Shown: positions 21,616 to 30,513 of the stretch, one piece after another
How the letters are laid out: each line of letters begins with the position of its first letter
How positions within the stretch are numbered: the first letter of the stretch is position 1
NCBI RefSeq assembly: GCF_047730065.1
Contig: NZ_CP159829.1
Location: 434,001-498,000 of the forward strand
DNA: 64,000 nt
Origin: Njordibacter sp028825405
Lineage (GTDB): Bacteria; Pseudomonadota; Gammaproteobacteria; Pseudomonadales; Balneatricaceae
Reading direction: 5' to 3'
Translations under genes and position numbers: made by a program
The notes under the pieces: generated by a model
Seen by the model: the letters and a program-made list of their open reading frames with translations, nothing else
Database searches by the model: none
What the model was told of the DNA's origin: nothing

Positions 21616-21631
21616 ACCATTGAGTGGGAAT
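21616..21631 (+). repeat. Candidate right attachment site
   Basis: ACCATTGAGTGGGAAT repeats the end of guaA with one mismatch and is followed directly by a TAA in the guaA reading frame. It lies 30 bases before the tadA start. Confidence 0.75.
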
Positions 21632-21661
21632 AAGGGCTCAGTAAACTTGAGAGATCAGACC

Positions 21662-22210
21662 ATGCAGGTCAACACCGACAGCGCCACCTTGATAGACCTA
21701 GAATTTATGGAACAAGCCATTGCTTTGGCAACCCAAGCGGAGCAAATATGTGAAGTGCCTGTGGGTGCGCTAGTGGTATGTGATGGTCAGATTATTGGCC
21801 AAGGTTATAACCAAACCATTAATTTACATGATCCCTGTGGTCATGCTGAGATTATAGCCTTGCGTCAAGCTGCGCAAACTTTAGGCAATCACCGTCTGAG
21901 TGGCTGCGATCTTTATGTCACACTTGAGCCTTGCACTATGTGCGTGGGCGCTCTTATCCATGCGCGTATTCGACGACTTGTGTATGCAGCGAGTGAACCT
22001 AAGGCGGGAGCTGTAGTGAGCCAAATGCAGCTGTTAGAACAGCCCTATTTCAACCATAGTGTGCAGGTTATATCAGGCGTTCTGGCTGATGAATCGGGTA
22101 GGATGTTGAGCAATTTTTTTAAACAGCGACGCAAACAACACAAAGCTAACAAAGCTGATAAAGCGAATTCTAATTCCATTACAGATCAATCCAAAGAAGC
22201 AGTTCTCTAG
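21662..22210 (+). CDS. tadA: tRNA-specific adenosine deaminase
   Basis: TadA converts A34 to inosine in the anticodon of tRNA-Arg(ACG), enabling it to read CGU, CGC and CGA. The zinc site is complete: His61 and Glu63 in the HAE motif, and Cys91 and Cys94 in PCTMC. I choose the ATG at 21662, which has a purine-rich GAGAG upstream. The frame is open from a TTG at 21620 inside the repeat, but that extension is not family-like. The C-terminal tail is Lys/Asn-rich and variable. A substrate tRNA-Arg(ACG) gene is in this same window at 32147. Confidence 0.93.
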   Translation: MQVNTDSATLIDLEFMEQAIALATQAEQICEVPVGALVVCDGQIIGQGYNQTINLHDPCGHAEIIALRQAAQTLGNHRLSGCDLYVTLEPCTMCVGALIHARIRRLVYAASEPKAGAVVSQMQLLEQPYFNHSVQVISGVLADESGRMLSNFFKQRRKQHKANKADKANSNSITDQSKEAVL

Positions 22211-22219
22211 AGGCCACAA

Positions 22220-25200
22220 ATGTTAATTCTTCGCGGTGCACCCGCTCTATCTGACTTTCGTAATCAACGTCTACTAACTCGTTTACAAGATGCGCTGCCT
22301 AATATTGAAGCTGTCTATGCTGAGTTTATGCACTTTGTTTTGGTTGATGGGGATTTGACTGACCTTGACGTCGACAAGCTCAATAAAGTGCTGCGCTATG
22401 GCCCCAATGTGCCGGTACAAAACCTCAGTGACCACCTAGTATTGGTGATTCCCCGCTTAGGTACTATTTCACCTTGGTCTAGTAAGGCAACAGATATTGC
22501 TCATAATTGTGGTTTGCAGCAAGTCAAACGCATAGAGCGCGGTACGGCTTTTTATCTGATTACATCGCAGTCTTTGTCGGCTGAAGAATATACTCTGGCA
22601 GCAGCCCTATTGCATGATCGCATGGTAGAACAAACGTTAACTTCCTTAGATCAGGCTAAAGGCTTGTTTGTGCAAACTCAACCGGCGCCTCTAGCATGGA
22701 TTGATATTTTACATGGGGGGCGCGAGGCTCTGGTTAAGGCAAATATAAGCTTGGGTATGGCTTTAGCTGAGGATGAAATTGATTACCTTGTGACAGCCTT
22801 TGTCGAATTGGGCCGCAACCCAACAGACGTTGAATTGATGATGTTTGCCCAAGCTAATTCGGAACATTGTCGCCATAAAATATTTAATGCAAGCTGGTCT
22901 ATTGATGGTGAAGATCAAGCCTTGTCGTTGTTTAAGATGATTAAGAATACCAATGAGCTTAATGGTGAGGGTGTCCTATCAGCCTACATCGATAATGCCT
23001 CAGTGATCAAAGGTCATACAGCGGGTCGTTTCTTCCCTCAATCAGAAAATCAGCAATATGCTTATCATGAGGAAGAAATTCACCTATTGATGAAGGTTGA
23101 AACCCATAACCATCCCACTGCCATTGCTCCTTTTGCAGGCGCAGCCACAGGTTCTGGTGGAGAAATACGTGACGAGGGTGCCACTGGAAAGGGCTCTAAG
23201 CCCAAAGCAGGCCTTACGGGTTACAGTGTATCTAACTTGCGTATTCCTGAGTTTGAACAGGCTTGGGAAGTAGATTATGGCAAACCTGATCGCATTGCGT
23301 CTGCCTTAGACATTATGTTAGAAGGGCCTATTGGTGGCGCAGCCTTTAACAATGAATTTGGCCGTCCAGCCTTAAATGGTTATTTTCGCACCTATGAAGC
23401 TCAAGTTGCAGGCATCAACGGCCCAGACATTCGTGGTTATCATAAACCAATCATGATCGCAGGGGGCATGGGTAATATTCGTGCAAACCATGTAGAAAAA
23501 GGTGAGGTGGGAGTGGGTGATCAATTGATCTGTCTAGGTGGTCCAGCCATGCAAATTGGTCTGGGTGGTGGCGCTGCTTCTTCCATGGACTCAGGAGCGA
23601 GTGCTGAAAACTTAGACTTTGCCTCGGTGCAGCGTGATAACCCAGAACTAGAAAGACGCTGTCAGGAAGTGATCGACCGCTGTTGGCAAATGGGTGATCA
23701 TAACCCCATCAGTTTTATACACGATGTAGGTGCAGGTGGCTTATCCAATGCCTTCCCAGAATTAGTTAAGGATGGTGGCCGTGGTGGAGCATTTCAGTTG
23801 CGCAATATCAATAATGATGAGCCTGGCATGTCGCCGCTTGCAATCTGGTGCAACGAAGCTCAAGAACGTTATGTGCTGGCGGTGCCACCAAAAAATATGG
23901 ATGTTTTCACGGCCCTATGTGCGCGCGAACGTTGTCCTTATGCAGTGGTAGGAGAAGCCACTCAAGAGCACCATTTATCCTTAGGTGACACAGACTTTGT
24001 TGATCAACCTGTGGATCTGCCTATGTCTGTATTATTTGGTAAACCACCTAAAATGCATCGGGATGTAAAGCGACAAGAGGTTGAACTACCTGCCTTAGAT
24101 CTGTCTCATGTGGATTTGCCTGAAGCAGTGAGGCGCGTGCTGCATTTGCCTACAGTAGCAGGCAAAGGTTTTTTGATCACCATTGGTGATCGATCGATTA
24201 CGGGCATGGTGGCCCGTGAACAAATGGTTGGTCCATGGCAAGTGCCTGTGGCCAATTGTGCGGTCACTACCACCGCCTTAGACTCAACTACGGGTGAAGC
24301 CATGGCCATGGGTGAGCGCACGCCATTGGCCTTAATTGATGGGCCTGCTTCAGGTCGCATGGCCATTGGTGAAACAATTACCAATATGGCCTGTGCGCAA
24401 ATTGAGCAGATCAGTAATATTCGTCTGTCTGCTAATTGGATGTCTCCAGCAGGCTATGCCGGTGAAGATGCAAACTTATACGATACGGTCAAAGCCGTGG
24501 GCATGGAATTATGTCCAGCCCTAGGCATTTCTATTCCTGTGGGCAAAGACTCTATGTCTATGCGCACTGTATGGCGTGATGGTGATATTGATAAGAGCGT
24601 GACCTCACCGGTGTCTTTGGTCATTACTGGTTTTGCACCCGTGGCTGATGTGCGTAAGACCCTAACCCCTCAGTTAGTGAGTAATACAGGTGAAACTGCT
24701 CTTATTTTAGTTGACTTAGGCAATGGGAAAAACCGCTTAGGTGGCTCCTGTTTAGCACAGGTATACAGTCAGTTAGGTGATCACTGTCCAGATTTAGACG
24801 ATGCAGATGACCTATTAGGCTTGTTTAGTGCCGTACAAGGACTTAATGAAGATGGTTTATTACTCGCCTATCATGATCGTTCTGATGGGGGTGTGTACAC
24901 CACCTTAGTGGAAATGTGCCTAGCGGGTCATGTCGGTGTGGATATTGAATGTGCTGATCTCATTAGTGATGCTGATGATTTATTGGCTTGGCTGTTTAAT
25001 GAAGAATTGGGTGTGGTGTTGCAAGTTAAAAGTGCCGACAGTGCTGAGGTGTTGCGCCAACTCAGCTCCTGCGGTTTGGCAGAACAAAGCCGAGTAATCG
25101 GCACCCTCAACACAGATGACCAAATTAGGTTCACGATTAAAGGTGAAACCGTCTTAACGGACTCAAGAACGCAGATTCATCGCACTTGGGCGCATACAAG

Positions 25201-26116
25201 CTTTCGCCTGCAAGCCATGCGAGACAATGCCAATTGTGCACAACAAGAATACGATGCCTTATTAGACGCGAACAACCCAGGCCTAAACTCGCTTCTCACT
25301 TTTGACAGTAATGAGGATGTGGCTGCTGAGTTAATTGCCAGTGGCCAGCGTCCACGGGTTGCCATAGTGCGCGAACAAGGCGTTAACGGTCAGCTTGAAA
25401 TGGCTGCTGCTTTTGTGAAGGCTGGTTTTGATTGTGTTGATGTGCACATGAGTGACATTTTAGAGGGGCGTCGTGCTCTAAGTGAATTTAAAGGGTTGGT
25501 TGCCTGTGGCGGCTTCTCATATGGAGACGTATTGGGTGCGGGTGAGGGATGGGCCAAGTCCATTTTATTTAACCCCTTAGCGCGCCAAGCGTTTAGTGAT
25601 TTCTTTCAGCGAGAAGATAGTTTTGCCTTGGGGGTGTGTAATGGTTGCCAAATGTTGTCTAACTTGCACGAATTAATTCCTGGGAGTGACCATTGGCCGC
25701 ACTTTGTGCGCAACCAATCAGAGCAATTTGAGGGCCGAACGGCGCTGGTGCAAGTACAAGACAATGATTCAATTTTATTACAAGGGATGGCAGGGTCACA
25801 TATGCCCATTGCCATTGCCCATGGTGAAGGTCATGCAGAATTTTCCAGTGACGAACAGCGTCAAATCTGTGAGCAAAAGGTCGCTCTTCGGTTCGTTGAT
25901 GGTTATGGCCAAGTCACAGAAGAGTATCCAGCTAATCCCAATGGCTCAGTCAATGGCATTACTGGGCTTACGGCAGCTAATGGCCGTGTGACCATCATGA
26001 TGCCCCATCCTGAAAGAGTGTACCGCAGTTGTACTAACTCATGGGTAGACAAAGCTTGGGGTGAGGACGGGCCATGGATGAGAATCTTCCGCAATGCCCG
26101 TGTATGGGTAGGTTAA
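22220..26116 (+). CDS. purL: Phosphoribosylformylglycinamidine synthase (single-chain)
   Basis: PurL converts FGAR to FGAM in purine biosynthesis with ATP and glutamine. At 1298 residues this is the large gammaproteobacterial form, with an N-terminal domain, linker, two AIRS-like halves (GEIRDEGATGKGSKPKAG, and later SANWMSPAGYAGEDANLY) and a C-terminal glutamine amidotransferase. The amidotransferase nucleophile is Cys1140 in GVCNGCQML, with His/Glu in MMPHPERVYR. It starts 9 bases after tadA with AGAGG as ribosome binding site, so tadA-purL may be co-transcribed. Its closeness to guaBA groups purine genes together. Confidence 0.97.
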   Translation: MLILRGAPALSDFRNQRLLTRLQDALPNIEAVYAEFMHFVLVDGDLTDLDVDKLNKVLRYGPNVPVQNLSDHLVLVIPRLGTISPWSSKATDIAHNCGLQQVKRIERGTAFYLITSQSLSAEEYTLAAALLHDRMVEQTLTSLDQAKGLFVQTQPAPLAWIDILHGGREALVKANISLGMALAEDEIDYLVTAFVELGRNPTDVELMMFAQANSEHCRHKIFNASWSIDGEDQALSLFKMIKNTNELNGEGVLSAYIDNASVIKGHTAGRFFPQSENQQYAYHEEEIHLLMKVETHNHPTAIAPFAGAATGSGGEIRDEGATGKGSKPKAGLTGYSVSNLRIPEFEQAWEVDYGKPDRIASALDIMLEGPIGGAAFNNEFGRPALNGYFRTYEAQVAGINGPDIRGYHKPIMIAGGMGNIRANHVEKGEVGVGDQLICLGGPAMQIGLGGGAASSMDSGASAENLDFASVQRDNPELERRCQEVIDRCWQMGDHNPISFIHDVGAGGLSNAFPELVKDGGRGGAFQLRNINNDEPGMSPLAIWCNEAQERYVLAVPPKNMDVFTALCARERCPYAVVGEATQEHHLSLGDTDFVDQPVDLPMSVLFGKPPKMHRDVKRQEVELPALDLSHVDLPEAVRRVLHLPTVAGKGFLITIGDRSITGMVAREQMVGPWQVPVANCAVTTTALDSTTGEAMAMGERTPLALIDGPASGRMAIGETITNMACAQIEQISNIRLSANWMSPAGYAGEDANLYDTVKAVGMELCPALGISIPVGKDSMSMRTVWRDGDIDKSVTSPVSLVITGFAPVADVRKTLTPQLVSNTGETALILVDLGNGKNRLGGSCLAQVYSQLGDHCPDLDDADDLLGLFSAVQGLNEDGLLLAYHDRSDGGVYTTLVEMCLAGHVGVDIECADLISDADDLLAWLFNEELGVVLQVKSADSAEVLRQLSSCGLAEQSRVIGTLNTDDQIRFTIKGETVLTDSRTQIHRTWAHTSFRLQAMRDNANCAQQEYDALLDANNPGLNSLLTFDSNEDVAAELIASGQRPRVAIVREQGVNGQLEMAAAFVKAGFDCVDVHMSDILEGRRALSEFKGLVACGGFSYGDVLGAGEGWAKSILFNPLARQAFSDFFQREDSFALGVCNGCQMLSNLHELIPGSDHWPHFVRNQSEQFEGRTALVQVQDNDSILLQGMAGSHMPIAIAHGEGHAEFSSDEQRQICEQKVALRFVDGYGQVTEEYPANPNGSVNGITGLTAANGRVTIMMPHPERVYRSCTNSWVDKAWGEDGPWMRIFRNARVWVG

Positions 26117-26146
26117 AGCGTGCGAGTTAACTTTGAGTAAATAATC

Positions 26147-26785
26147 ATGGCATTACAGTTTGAAATCATCCCAGTCACACCGTTTCAGCAAAATTGCAGT
26201 CTAGTATGGTGTGATGAAACCATGCAAGCGGCCTTAGTTGACCCTGGTGGAGAATCACCCCGTTTGTTAGAACGAGTGTCAGCACATGGGGTGCAACTGA
26301 CACAGATTTTATTGACCCACGCTCACATTGATCATGCAGGCGCTGCAGGTCAATTGTCTGAAGATAAAGGCCTGCCTATTATTGGTCCCCATGAAGGTGA
26401 TCAATTTTGGATTGATGGTCTAGCCGATCAAAGCCGCATGTTCCAGTTCCCAGAAGCCAAATCTTTCATACCCTCGCGCTGGCTGCATCAGGGAGACCAA
26501 GTTAGCGTGGGTGATGAAACCTTAGATGTGTTGCACTGCCCGGGGCACACCCCAGGCCATGTGGTGTTTCATCACCAAGATCAAGGTTTATTGTTTGTGG
26601 GTGATGTGTTGTTCCAAGGTTCAATAGGGCGCACAGACTTCCCTCAAGGAGACCATGCCACATTGATTGAAGCCATCAAAACAAAACTACTCGTACTGCA
26701 AGACAGCGTCAAATTTGTGCCAGGCCATGGACCAATGTCTACCATCGGTTCTGAGCGTCTTACGAATCCATTCCTACAGGGTTAA
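26147..26785 (+). CDS. Metallo-beta-lactamase-fold hydrolase, YcbL/GloB-like
   Basis: The metal-binding motif THAHIDHAG gives His58, His60, Asp62 and His63, with further ligands in HCPGHTPGHVVFH, FVGDVLF and VPGHGPMS. This is a glyoxalase-II-type (hydroxyacylglutathione hydrolase) active site. The protein lacks the long C-terminal substrate-binding domain of GloB. At 212 residues it resembles YcbL-type enzymes, which show weak glyoxalase II activity. The physiological thioester is not known. It lies 30 bases after purL on the same strand. Confidence 0.85.
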   Translation: MALQFEIIPVTPFQQNCSLVWCDETMQAALVDPGGESPRLLERVSAHGVQLTQILLTHAHIDHAGAAGQLSEDKGLPIIGPHEGDQFWIDGLADQSRMFQFPEAKSFIPSRWLHQGDQVSVGDETLDVLHCPGHTPGHVVFHHQDQGLLFVGDVLFQGSIGRTDFPQGDHATLIEAIKTKLLVLQDSVKFVPGHGPMSTIGSERLTNPFLQG

Positions 26786-26824
26786 GTCGTTGAGTTAGTG
26801 GTCATTATTAATGACACATTAGTA

Positions 26825-27349
26825 TCAGAAATCCATATGGTGAAGTTGCATAAGCCCCTGCTTGCGGTCTTCAAAATAACGCTTTAAGGTTTCAGTTACG
26901 GTACCAAAAGCCAGATCATGCCAAGGGATATCAGCCTCATTGTAGAGTTCAACTTCTAAGCTTTCTGGACCAGAGCCATACTCAGCCACGGTCATTTCAG
27001 CTAAGTAATAAAGGTGTACTTGATTACCTTTGGACAGGTTGCATACACTGAACAAAGCCCCAAGTTGAGGGGTTGCATAGGCTTCTTCGTAGGTCTCTCT
27101 AAGAGCTGCTTGCTGAGTTGTCTCGCCATTTTCCATGAAGCCTGCGGGCAAAGTCCAGTAACCTAGCCGGGGCTCTATGGCACGCTTGCACAATAATACT
27201 TGGCCTTCAAAGATGGGAATAGTGCCCGCTATAATGCGAGGGTTTTCATAAAAAATAAATTCACATTCGTCACAGACATAACGCTGACGATTGTCACCTT
27301 CGGGCACAATAAAGCTTACTAAAGCACGACAATGGCTACAATATTTCAT
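26825..27349 (-). CDS. Nudix hydrolase with N-terminal zinc ribbon
   Basis: The N-terminus carries a zinc ribbon (CSHC and CDEC about 20 residues apart), followed by a Nudix domain with the complete box GFMENGETTQQAALRETYEE. The layout resembles a shortened NudC (NADH pyrophosphatase) or the COG1051 ADP-ribose pyrophosphatase group. The NudC substrate-specificity motif after the Nudix box is not obvious, so the substrate remains open (NADH, ADP-ribose or a similar nucleoside diphosphate derivative). I start at the ATG at 27349, because the upstream ATG at 27370 adds seven residues before the ribbon. It is divergent from the second Nudix gene. Confidence 0.85.
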   Translation of the reverse strand: MKYCSHCRALVSFIVPEGDNRQRYVCDECEFIFYENPRIIAGTIPIFEGQVLLCKRAIEPRLGYWTLPAGFMENGETTQQAALRETYEEAYATPQLGALFSVCNLSKGNQVHLYYLAEMTVAEYGSGPESLEVELYNEADIPWHDLAFGTVTETLKRYFEDRKQGLMQLHHMDF

Positions 27350-27437
27350 GATATGTTTTGCACCTCTCACTTAACTGATGTGTTTATTGTAAGATAAACA
27401 CTCTTCACTAGAAACAAGGAATTGTAGATTCAAACCA

Positions 27438-28031
27438 ATGCATCAGTTTATTACCCAAAAATTATCACAATATCAGCCTCGAACACTCATTGCAGACTTA
27501 CAAACCCCAGCAGCAGTGTTGGTGGCGATCACTGACGATAAGCATAATCCTGAGGTGATCCTCACGCGCAGGGCACAACATTTGCCCACTCATAAAGGCC
27601 AGATTGCTTTTCCAGGTGGTAAGGCAGACCCTGACGATGCCGACCTAGTCGCCACTGCATTGAGAGAAGCCTATGAAGAAGTGGCACTCAAACCAGAAGC
27701 CGTGGCAGTGGTTGGAAAAATGGGGCAGGTGTTATCCAGACAAGGGTTTGTGGTGACGCCTGTGATTGGTGTTGTGCCAACTTCGGTGGTCAATCAACTG
27801 ATGCCTAATCTTGGAGAATTAGATCGCATATTCACGGTCCCTTTGAGATTTTTTGTAGATACGAAGCCGCAGATGGATGCTTTACCGCTTGCAAAGGGAG
27901 TTAAACAGGTGCCAAGTTTCTATTATGATGAGTATCGTATTTGGGGTATGACCGCCTTTATTCTGGCTGAATTTGTTAATTTAGTTTACGATGCGCGTAT
28001 TGATCTATACACCCAGCAAAAGGATGCTTAA
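27438..28031 (+). CDS. nudL: CoA pyrophosphatase (Nudix)
   Basis: The protein contains the UPF0035/NudL signature LTRRAQHLPTHKGQIAFPGG directly before the Nudix helix with REAYEEV (residues about 61-83). NudL-type enzymes cleave coenzyme A and its thioesters to 4'-phosphopantetheine and 3',5'-ADP. The length (197) matches the family (about 190-210). It forms a likely pair with the DUF1289 gene, which starts two bases after its stop. Confidence 0.88.
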   Translation: MHQFITQKLSQYQPRTLIADLQTPAAVLVAITDDKHNPEVILTRRAQHLPTHKGQIAFPGGKADPDDADLVATALREAYEEVALKPEAVAVVGKMGQVLSRQGFVVTPVIGVVPTSVVNQLMPNLGELDRIFTVPLRFFVDTKPQMDALPLAKGVKQVPSFYYDEYRIWGMTAFILAEFVNLVYDARIDLYTQQKDA

Positions 28032-28033
28032 CA

Positions 28034-28231
28034 GTGTCAGGAAAAACCATTGCTTCCCCCTGTGTCAACATTTGTTATTTAGATGATGACGACATCTGCC
28101 AGGGCTGTTATCGATCAGGGGACGAAATTGTCGCTTGGATGCGCTTAGACGAAGATGGCCGTAAACAAGTGTTAGCCAATGTGCGCGAACGCGAACTGGC
28201 CAGTCCATTTGTCACCATTGTGCAGCCTTAA
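28034..28231 (+). CDS. DUF1289 domain protein
   Basis: This 65-residue protein has the DUF1289 pattern: SPCVNICYLDDDDICQGCYR with four conserved cysteines, then EIVAWMRLDEDGRKQVL. The cysteine spacing suggests a metal or Fe-S site, but the family function is unknown. The GTG start is two bases after nudL, and the AGGATG inside the nudL tail can act as ribosome binding site, implying coupling. It is convergent with the CorB-like gene and overlaps its stop by four bases. Confidence 0.85.
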   Translation: MSGKTIASPCVNICYLDDDDICQGCYRSGDEIVAWMRLDEDGRKQVLANVRERELASPFVTIVQP

Positions 28232-29505
28232 TGCACCTCTTCTACAGTCACCTCTACGCGGTGTAAGCGCACTGTCTTAATAAAGTTGCCTCTAATCTGA
28301 ACCGTCTCAAGATGGTACTCTCCCAGTTTTAAACACACATTAAACTGCGGTATCTCTTCGAGTCTTTCAGTGATTAAACCGTTGAGTGTTTTAGGCCCAT
28401 CAATGGGCAAGGACCAAGTAAGAGCCTTGTTGATGTCACGCACGGTAGTCGTGCCATCAATGAAAAACGAACCATCTTCCTGAGCATGGATGTCGTCATT
28501 TTCAAGGTCTTGTTCTTCGGCCATGTCACCTACAATTTCTTCTAAAATATCTTCCAGTGTGGTTAGTCCCTGAATGTCACCATATTCATCCACCACCAAA
28601 GCCACCCAATATTTACGCTTTTGAAAGTTTAGCAATTGAGTATTCAAAGGAGTGCTTTCAGGCACGAAATAAGGCTCTTGCGCCAAGGCCAAAAACTCCT
28701 CCTTAGATGGTTTTTCTGCGTACATTAGAGGCAGTATTTGCCTTACGTGCACCATACCTACCACATTATTTAGTTCTTCTTGGTATAAGGGTATGCGTGT
28801 ATGTGGGCTTTGACTGATGGTATTTAAAATCGTACTAATGTCGTCGTTAATATCAATCCCCACAATTTCGTTGCGGGGAATCATAATATCTTCCACTGTC
28901 ACTGTATCTAAATCCAATATGCTCAACAACATGGATTGATTGCGCCTTGGAATGAGCGCCCCCGCTTCATGCACGATGGTACGTAACTCTTCTGAACTTA
29001 GGTGATCGCTGACCTTGGCTGCAGCATTAAAACCAAGCATGCGCAGTAGGCCATTACAAATGGTATTAACCAACCATACAAAGGGGTAAAGCAGTTTAAG
29101 TAAGGGCGACAGAATTAAAGAAGCAGGAAAAGCCACCTGCTCAGGCTTAATTGCGGCCACTGTTTTGGGGGTGACCTCGGCAAAAATAAGGATTACTAAA
29201 GTGAGCATTGCCGTAGCAACGGCAACTCCAGCATCACCCATTAGGCGCAGAGCAATCATGGTCGCAATAGCAGAGGCTAAAATGTTTACAAAATTGTTGC
29301 CAATGAGTATGACGCCAATCAGGCGGTCTGGTCGATCTAAGAGCCGGCTCGCACGCATGGCTCCTCGGTGTTTTTGTTTAACTAAGTGGCGCAGGCGATA
29401 CCGATTGAGGGACATCATGCCAGTTTCTGAACTGGAGAAAAATGCCGACAATAAAATGAGGAAGGCTAGGCTAGAAAATAAGTATCCTAAAGGGATTTCG
29501 CTCAA
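28228..29505 (-). CDS. CNNM/CorB-family transporter protein (YfjD-like, DUF21-CBS-CorC domain)
   Basis: An N-terminal DUF21 membrane domain (residues about 1-190, several hydrophobic helices, with the FFSSSETGMMSLNRYRLRHL signature) is followed by a CBS pair (about 205-330) and a C-terminal CorC_HlyC domain (about 345-420). The CNNM/CorB group is implicated in magnesium transport. The N-terminal start is a TTG at 29505 with GAGG upstream. No ATG fits, since the first Met is inside the membrane domain. It is next to ypjD on the same strand, as in many gammaproteobacteria where the pair sits beside ffh. Confidence 0.9.
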   Translation of the reverse strand: MSEIPLGYLFSSLAFLILLSAFFSSSETGMMSLNRYRLRHLVKQKHRGAMRASRLLDRPDRLIGVILIGNNFVNILASAIATMIALRLMGDAGVAVATAMLTLVILIFAEVTPKTVAAIKPEQVAFPASLILSPLLKLLYPFVWLVNTICNGLLRMLGFNAAAKVSDHLSSEELRTIVHEAGALIPRRNQSMLLSILDLDTVTVEDIMIPRNEIVGIDINDDISTILNTISQSPHTRIPLYQEELNNVVGMVHVRQILPLMYAEKPSKEEFLALAQEPYFVPESTPLNTQLLNFQKRKYWVALVVDEYGDIQGLTTLEDILEEIVGDMAEEQDLENDDIHAQEDGSFFIDGTTTVRDINKALTWSLPIDGPKTLNGLITERLEEIPQFNVCLKLGEYHLETVQIRGNFIKTVRLHRVEVTVEEVH

Positions 29506-29579
29506 GGCGGGGGTGACCTCGTATCAGTTATGGCTGTCAATTCTTATGCCTTAGGCGCTTCGTGTCAAGTACAGAGTTT

Positions 29580-30362
29580 TTATAAAAGCAATTCCAAAAC
29601 CATTTTGGTGCCAAAAAAAGCCAGTGCTAAATTGCCAAAACCCCACAGGGTCCAACGTATTGCAGTGCGACCACGCCAGCCTAATCGGTAATGCCCATAA
29701 AGAAGAATTGTGAAAATGAACCATGCTACAAGACTCAAGATGGTTTTATGAGCCACATGTTGTGCCCATAAATCATCTAAAAATAAAAACCCTGTCAGTA
29801 AAGCCATACTTAACAAAATCTGCCCCGTAGCCAATACTTCAAAAAGTAGGCTTTCCATCGTTTGCAGAGGCGGCAAGCTTGTAACTAAGCGGGAAGACTG
29901 GTGGTGTTTCAAATGACGATTTTGGTAAATCAATAATACAGCTTGACAGGCTGCTACGGCAAATAGGGCATAAGCCAGAATAGAGGTGAAGATATGCACC
30001 AAGATGCCCAAGGAAAATTGGCGGCCTTCAAACGCAGGCACACTAAGAATATCGATCACAATGGCCGCTGCAGCGGCAGGTGCCGCAAAGATCAGCAAGT
30101 TGGCCACAGGATTGCGTAAACTGCTGATAAGAATGACACCAATTACTGCCCATGTAGTGAGGGATAGAGTAGCACCTAAATCCAATAAAAGGCCTACTTC
30201 AGTGAACAGCCCCAAATATAAATGCAAGCCCTGTAACAGCCAAGCTGCAAGGCTAAGGGCATAGGCTCTTTTGGACGCTTGTTGAGCAGGGGTCCTATTT
30301 TGAGTCCAAGCGCTTGCTAAGTAAAAAAGTACTGCGCTAAGGCCAATTATTAAAGCAATCAT
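29580..30362 (-). CDS. ypjD: YpjD-like inner membrane protein (cytochrome c assembly, CcsA-like domain)
   Basis: The protein is almost entirely hydrophobic, with about eight predicted membrane segments. It contains the CcsA/CcmF-like region (LGILVHIFTSILAYALFAVA and later WAQHVAHKTILSLVAW) with conserved histidines. This is the YpjD/CorE family conserved next to ffh. A role with the CorB-type protein in divalent cation tolerance has been proposed in enterics, but the biochemical role is not settled. I start at the ATG at 30362; the frame opens at 30407 but the extra 15 residues are polar and unlike the family. Confidence 0.85.
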   Translation of the reverse strand: MIALIIGLSAVLFYLASAWTQNRTPAQQASKRAYALSLAAWLLQGLHLYLGLFTEVGLLLDLGATLSLTTWAVIGVILISSLRNPVANLLIFAAPAAAAAIVIDILSVPAFEGRQFSLGILVHIFTSILAYALFAVAACQAVLLIYQNRHLKHHQSSRLVTSLPPLQTMESLLFEVLATGQILLSMALLTGFLFLDDLWAQHVAHKTILSLVAWFIFTILLYGHYRLGWRGRTAIRWTLWGFGNLALAFFGTKMVLELLL

Positions 30363-30513
30363 GATGTTTGTTTTTGTACGGCTAATAACCCCATCATAAT
30401 GAAGCAAAGCAGTCCTGCCTAGGCTTGATATGAAAAAAGACTAAAACTAAGGGCCAAAGTGAATTAGCGAGGGTATACTAGGACCTATTATTTGGTGTTT
30501 CACAGAGACTGAC

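Larger units (their letters stand above)
20957..21631. mobile_element. 675-bp mini-island inserted at the 3' end of guaA
   Basis: The segment lies between two copies of a guaA C-terminal sequence, is visibly AT-richer than the flanks, and holds one acetyltransferase gene and no integrase. Removing it would join guaA through ATTGAGTGGGAAT to a TAA stop, reconstituting an intact guaA end just before tadA. The guaA 3' end is an established integration hotspot for genomic islands with tyrosine integrases. This looks like a minimal, non-autonomous or decayed island. Insertion is inferred from the repeats; no recombinase is present. Confidence 0.65.
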
